Shown here: positions 58,811 through 61,911 of the stretch, piece after piece | Numbering within the stretch: position 1 is the first letter of the stretch | How the letters are laid out: every line of letters begins with the position of its first letter | From: a virus | DNA length: 61,911 bases | IMG/VR virus record: IMGVR_UViG_3300043464_001367 | Coordinates: 1 to 61,911 of that record | Strand: one strand, 5' to 3' | Notes under the pieces: generated by a model | The model's input: the letters and a program-made list of their open reading frames with translations, nothing else | Database searches by the model: none | Told to the model about the DNA's origin: nothing | Made by a program: the position numbers and the translations under genes

Positions 58811-59530
58811 ATGGGCTTTCTGCAACAAGACACAAATAATATCATTCTCGATGCTGTACTAACTGATACCGGAAGACAGCTTCTTGCAAGAAATGATGGA
58901 AGTTTTTCAATCATCAAGTTTGCTCCAGGCGATGATGAGATTGACTACACCCTGATTCAGAAGTTTGGAAGAACTTCTGGACAGGAGAAGATTGAAAAGA
59001 ACACGCCAATATTTGAGGCTTTGACTAACGGAGCATATTCTCAGAAGAATCGCTGCATCTCTTTGTCAAATCCCAATCTGATTCGACTTCCAAACCTTTC
59101 TTTGGCTGGAGGGTTGGGTGTTGATTCTACCAGCAACACCGTGGCAATCGGAACAACAACGAACAAGACAAGACAGCTAACGATTCAGCAGTCTATTGGT
59201 GGTGGTGAGACATCAATTGATGTCGAGTTGAGAGATCAGGCTTTCATTGTCAGTTTGGACAACAGGTTTCTTCAGGTTCTTTCAAGAGCAGCAGACAACA
59301 TTGATGTCCAGCAGCGAGCAACCTACATCCTGTCAAGAGACACCACGGAAAACTCTGTTGGAGGATCTCAGGTAACTTTCACGGTTGGTGTTAAGGCCAT
59401 CACAGAAGCACAGTTTCAGATCTATGGCGCTAGATACAACAAGAACTTGATCTCTACGTTTGTTAGAGTTTCAGGAGTTCAATCCGGTGCGGTAAAAGAG
59501 TTTGAAGTTCAGATTAACAAGTTGGGATAA
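58811..59530 (+). CDS. Virion protein with an MGFL N-terminus
   Basis: This 239-residue protein begins MGFLQQDTNNIILDAVLTDTGR, sharing with the protein at 49497 the MGFL start, a following Leu/Ile/Asp stretch, and GR near residue 21. The rest is beta-rich (LTIQQSIGGGETSIDVEL, then VTFTVGVKAITEAQFQIYG). It may be a small baseplate or tail-tip component. A GGTGGAGG ribosome site precedes the ATG. Confidence 0.65.
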   Translation: MGFLQQDTNNIILDAVLTDTGRQLLARNDGSFSIIKFAPGDDEIDYTLIQKFGRTSGQEKIEKNTPIFEALTNGAYSQKNRCISLSNPNLIRLPNLSLAGGLGVDSTSNTVAIGTTTNKTRQLTIQQSIGGGETSIDVELRDQAFIVSLDNRFLQVLSRAADNIDVQQRATYILSRDTTENSVGGSQVTFTVGVKAITEAQFQIYGARYNKNLISTFVRVSGVQSGAVKEFEVQINKLG

Positions 59531-59539
59531 TAAGCAGTC

Positions 59540-60685
59540 ATGGCAACATTCAAAGAGTTTGGCGCAGAAGACATTAAGACATCTCGTTCATTTTTGAACC
59601 AGTTGGTTGACGTTATTCAAGAAGACATTTCTGGTTCTGCTACACGCAGAAAGTATCAAGTGTTTGTAACTGGTGGTTTGGGGCCAGGGGTTACAAGCTC
59701 CTTGTTTCAAACCGTGTTTGATCAAGACTTTACCCTTCAGACAGCCAACCCTGTGTTTGACATGACAATTGGCTTGCATGTCAACAGTGATGTTGTATCT
59801 GGTGCTTCGCCAACAATTGACGGAAATGGAAAATACACCTTCCCATCTCAGTCGATGATGATGAGAGAGAAGATTGACATCTATCGCCAGATGGCTGGCG
59901 CACTTCTTGGTGATGCAACAGAGCAGTTTAGCTTTGTCTCAGGTTCGACAACAAACGCGATCAACGAAGCTTTGTTTATCTGCTTCAAACGCTTGTTCTC
60001 TAGAGATCAGATAAAGCGTGAAACCTTTGCCATTCAGTTGTTTCAAACTGGAAGCACACTGACAACCGCAGCAACCGGCGCGGTTATCTTCACAGATCTT
60101 AGTTCGTCTGTGAACAAAGATCTGAGTTTTGGCGGACAAGTCTCGGTAATCCTGAACTCCTCAGACACAAGCAAACAAGTTGGTTTGTTGTTCATTGACC
60201 GTGGCGTGGCTGTGTTGGACATGTCAAAGGTGTTCTCTGCTCAGGGAGGCACTGCTCCATTAACTGGGTCTATCAACTCAATCAGCACTTCGGGTTACAC
60301 GCCGTTCACTGGTTCGTTCAACCAGTTCCTAGCCAGTGCTTCGATTGACAACATCGTTGATCACATTGCAACCACAAGGTTCTCAGGGTCATCGCAAACT
60401 GCGATGACTTTTCAAAACCTGACCAACATCAACTCAACGCTTTTCTTCTGTAGATTGGCTGCTGATGAATTCAACTACTCATCCAACCCAACTTACACCG
60501 ACTCATCAAACAGGATCGTTGTGATTGATGAAGGTCAAGAAGAAACACAGAGAAGTTTCACCTTTGTTTCATCCATCGGCCTTTATGACGCACTTGACAA
60601 CCTGTTGGGAGTTGCCAAGCTCTCAAGACCCGTTCTGAAAAACGACGAGAGAGACATTACATTCAAAGTTAGATTTGACTTTTGA
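59540..60685 (+). CDS. Beta-rich virion protein
   Basis: This 381-residue protein opens with FKEFGAEDIKTSRSFLNQLV, then YQVFVTGGLGPGVTSSLFQ, and is Ser/Thr/Gly-rich through the middle. A second part has FFCRLAADEFNYSSNPTY near residue 307 and ends with DERDITFKVRFDF. I recall proteins of this opening from large environmental phages, where they sit in the tail block, but the exact role is unknown. Confidence 0.65.
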   Translation: MATFKEFGAEDIKTSRSFLNQLVDVIQEDISGSATRRKYQVFVTGGLGPGVTSSLFQTVFDQDFTLQTANPVFDMTIGLHVNSDVVSGASPTIDGNGKYTFPSQSMMMREKIDIYRQMAGALLGDATEQFSFVSGSTTNAINEALFICFKRLFSRDQIKRETFAIQLFQTGSTLTTAATGAVIFTDLSSSVNKDLSFGGQVSVILNSSDTSKQVGLLFIDRGVAVLDMSKVFSAQGGTAPLTGSINSISTSGYTPFTGSFNQFLASASIDNIVDHIATTRFSGSSQTAMTFQNLTNINSTLFFCRLAADEFNYSSNPTYTDSSNRIVVIDEGQEETQRSFTFVSSIGLYDALDNLLGVAKLSRPVLKNDERDITFKVRFDF

Positions 60686-60701
60686 TGTTTTCTTGCAGTG
60701 T

Positions 60702-60716
60702 TTACTTACAAAGTAA
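60702..60716 (+). promoter_or_regulatory. TTACTTA palindrome before the last gene
   Basis: TTACTTA (60702-60708) lies 14 nt before the ATG of the next gene in a 37-bp gap. It forms a palindrome with AAGTAA (60711-60716) around three bases. It is the form of the candidate late word with T instead of C at the first position. Confidence 0.4.
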
Positions 60717-60722
60717 CAACAC

Positions 60723-61911
60723 ATGAGCATTCAACGCATCAACCCAGACGACATTGAAGTTTTCACACTGACAACCAACCCTCCAAGGACGTTCAACTCA
60801 AGTTCTCAGGGCGTTGTCAGTGGATCTCTTTATGTTTTCCCACGCAGATCTCCATTTGAGAAAGAGGTTCACCCGCTTTCTATGTTTTCTGGGTCGTTTG
60901 TTGATAGAGACTTGGATGTGATCAGGCGCAACATCGTTCAAAGCACAAACACGAACAAAGCAAATGCCCTGCAAACATATCTGAAGAACGTCAACTCTCA
61001 GTCTGTTTCTTTGAGAAAACAACAAACCGTTGAAGTGATAAGGTTTGAACCAACTGCCAGGTTTAGTTCAAACAGCATTAGAAAAACAGTTGTGATCAAC
61101 AACCTGATGCCCTTCTATCGAAGCGTCTATCCTGAAGCTCACTATGCGTTCACCAACTATCACTCCCTGAACTTCCTGACAGGCTCAGGAGTGCCGTCTG
61201 ATACCGCTCTGATCTATGCAGACCCCGATCATCAGTATGCTGTAACGGGGGCCTTCTCGTTCGATTTCTGGATCAACCCAAGATACAAAAATGACTTTCC
61301 TGGTGCTGGCTTCAAAGCAGGAACAATCTTCCACAGATCATCCTCCTACGCTGTTTCCTTGATATCAGGATCGTCCAGAGATCACAATGGGTATGTTGAT
61401 GGTTTCAAGCTTGTTTTGCAGCTAAGTCAGAGCGCAGAGATAAAACCATCTCTGGCAACACCAGGAACAGGCTCAAGTCAATTTGTCTTTGTGTCTAATG
61501 ACAATGCTTTGAGAAGAAACACATGGCATCATGTGACAATAAGATGGGGCACTGAAAACATCAACCAGGGTTCTGGCTCGTTTCTTGTTGATGGCGTGGA
61601 AAAAGGATCATTTGTCATCAGTTCTTCCCTAACAGACTATCATGACGAGAACTGCTTGGTGATTGGAAACTTTTTTGATGGTTCAAACAATCCTTTGTTT
61701 TTCAGCAATGAGGTTGCCGAGAGAGATGGTTTGACTGAGTTGATCCCAGGAACAGGTACGGCTCCAACAAACTATGCCTTTGAGCATGGGTTGAATGCCG
61801 AGATCCACGAACTGAAGCTTTACAGCCGTTTCCTGAATGATACAGAAGTGTCATTCCTTCAAACTCAAGGCCCTGTTTCTGGGACTGACTATCTTCACAG
61901 TGGGTTGCAAT
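60723..61911 (+). CDS. Partial LamG-domain virion protein, cut by the right edge
   Basis: An open frame starts at 60723 (MSIQRINPDDIEVFTLTTNP) and runs off the window with no stop in 396 codons. It has a LamG/concanavalin-like domain in the last part, with TGAFSFDFWINPRY near residue 175, RNTWHHVTIRWG near 276, and EIHELKLYSRFLNDTEV near 360. These are the motifs of the domains in the protein at 42195, so the tail has at least two LamG proteins. It probably contributes to fibres or to surface contact. Confidence 0.75.
   Translation, partial: MSIQRINPDDIEVFTLTTNPPRTFNSSSQGVVSGSLYVFPRRSPFEKEVHPLSMFSGSFVDRDLDVIRRNIVQSTNTNKANALQTYLKNVNSQSVSLRKQQTVEVIRFEPTARFSSNSIRKTVVINNLMPFYRSVYPEAHYAFTNYHSLNFLTGSGVPSDTALIYADPDHQYAVTGAFSFDFWINPRYKNDFPGAGFKAGTIFHRSSSYAVSLISGSSRDHNGYVDGFKLVLQLSQSAEIKPSLATPGTGSSQFVFVSNDNALRRNTWHHVTIRWGTENINQGSGSFLVDGVEKGSFVISSSLTDYHDENCLVIGNFFDGSNNPLFFSNEVAERDGLTELIPGTGTAPTNYAFEHGLNAEIHELKLYSRFLNDTEVSFLQTQGPVSGTDYLHSGLQ

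Overview
This window is part of the genome of a large contractile-tailed (T4-related) bacteriophage. The evidence is a T4-order head block (portal, prohead protease, scaffold, major capsid protein), a gp55-type late sigma factor, gp25- and gp6-type baseplate wedge proteins, and a long run of big beta-rich virion proteins with LamG and fibronectin-like domains. Genes are closely packed, with many ATGA, TAATG or GTGA overlaps. I see no tRNA, rRNA, CRISPR or insertion sequence, and no gene-free stretch above about 115 bp. The host cannot be inferred from what is here.

Layout. (1) 1-9663, minus strand: the head block, read right to left as portal, a 285-aa unknown, gp21-type protease, two small head-associated candidates, an acidic scaffold, the gp23-type capsid protein, a hairpin terminator, then a short capsid paralogue in the position where T4 carries vertex gene 24, and one gene cut by the window edge. 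(2) 9770-15229, plus strand: unknown proteins, a GapR-like DNA-binding candidate and a phage GroEL. (3) 15219-15829: a Dps-type ferritin on the minus strand, divergent from a small beta-rich protein and sharing a palindromic start region with it. (4) 16389-34609, plus strand: replication and nucleotide genes (primase-polymerase, RecB/Cas4-like nuclease, IMP dehydrogenase-like enzyme) mixed with a sugar block of seven glycosyltransferases, a UDP-glucose-type dehydrogenase, a radical SAM enzyme and a methyltransferase. One zinc protease lies on the minus strand. This region also holds a family of 48-69 aa micro-proteins sharing a KSGLK/KAGLK motif, and a homing-endonuclease locus where the start of the sugar dehydrogenase gene occurs three times. 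(5) 34611-61911, plus strand: late sigma factor, then the baseplate and tail-structure block, continuing past the right edge.

How the parts may work together. The gp55-like sigma factor would drive the structural genes. A recurring (C/T)TACTTA word, often inside a small palindrome, lies just upstream of several structural genes on both strands and is the best candidate for its promoter. The protease would cut the scaffold, capsid and small head proteins at LxE/G-type sites. The sugar block looks able to oxidise a nucleotide sugar and transfer several sugars, but whether the acceptor is DNA, a virion protein or a host surface cannot be read from the sequence.

The points most worth a second look are the triplicated dehydrogenase start with nested endonuclease remnants, the micro-protein family, the truncated capsid paralogue, the candidate late-promoter word, and a probably broken tail gene at 46465-48166.
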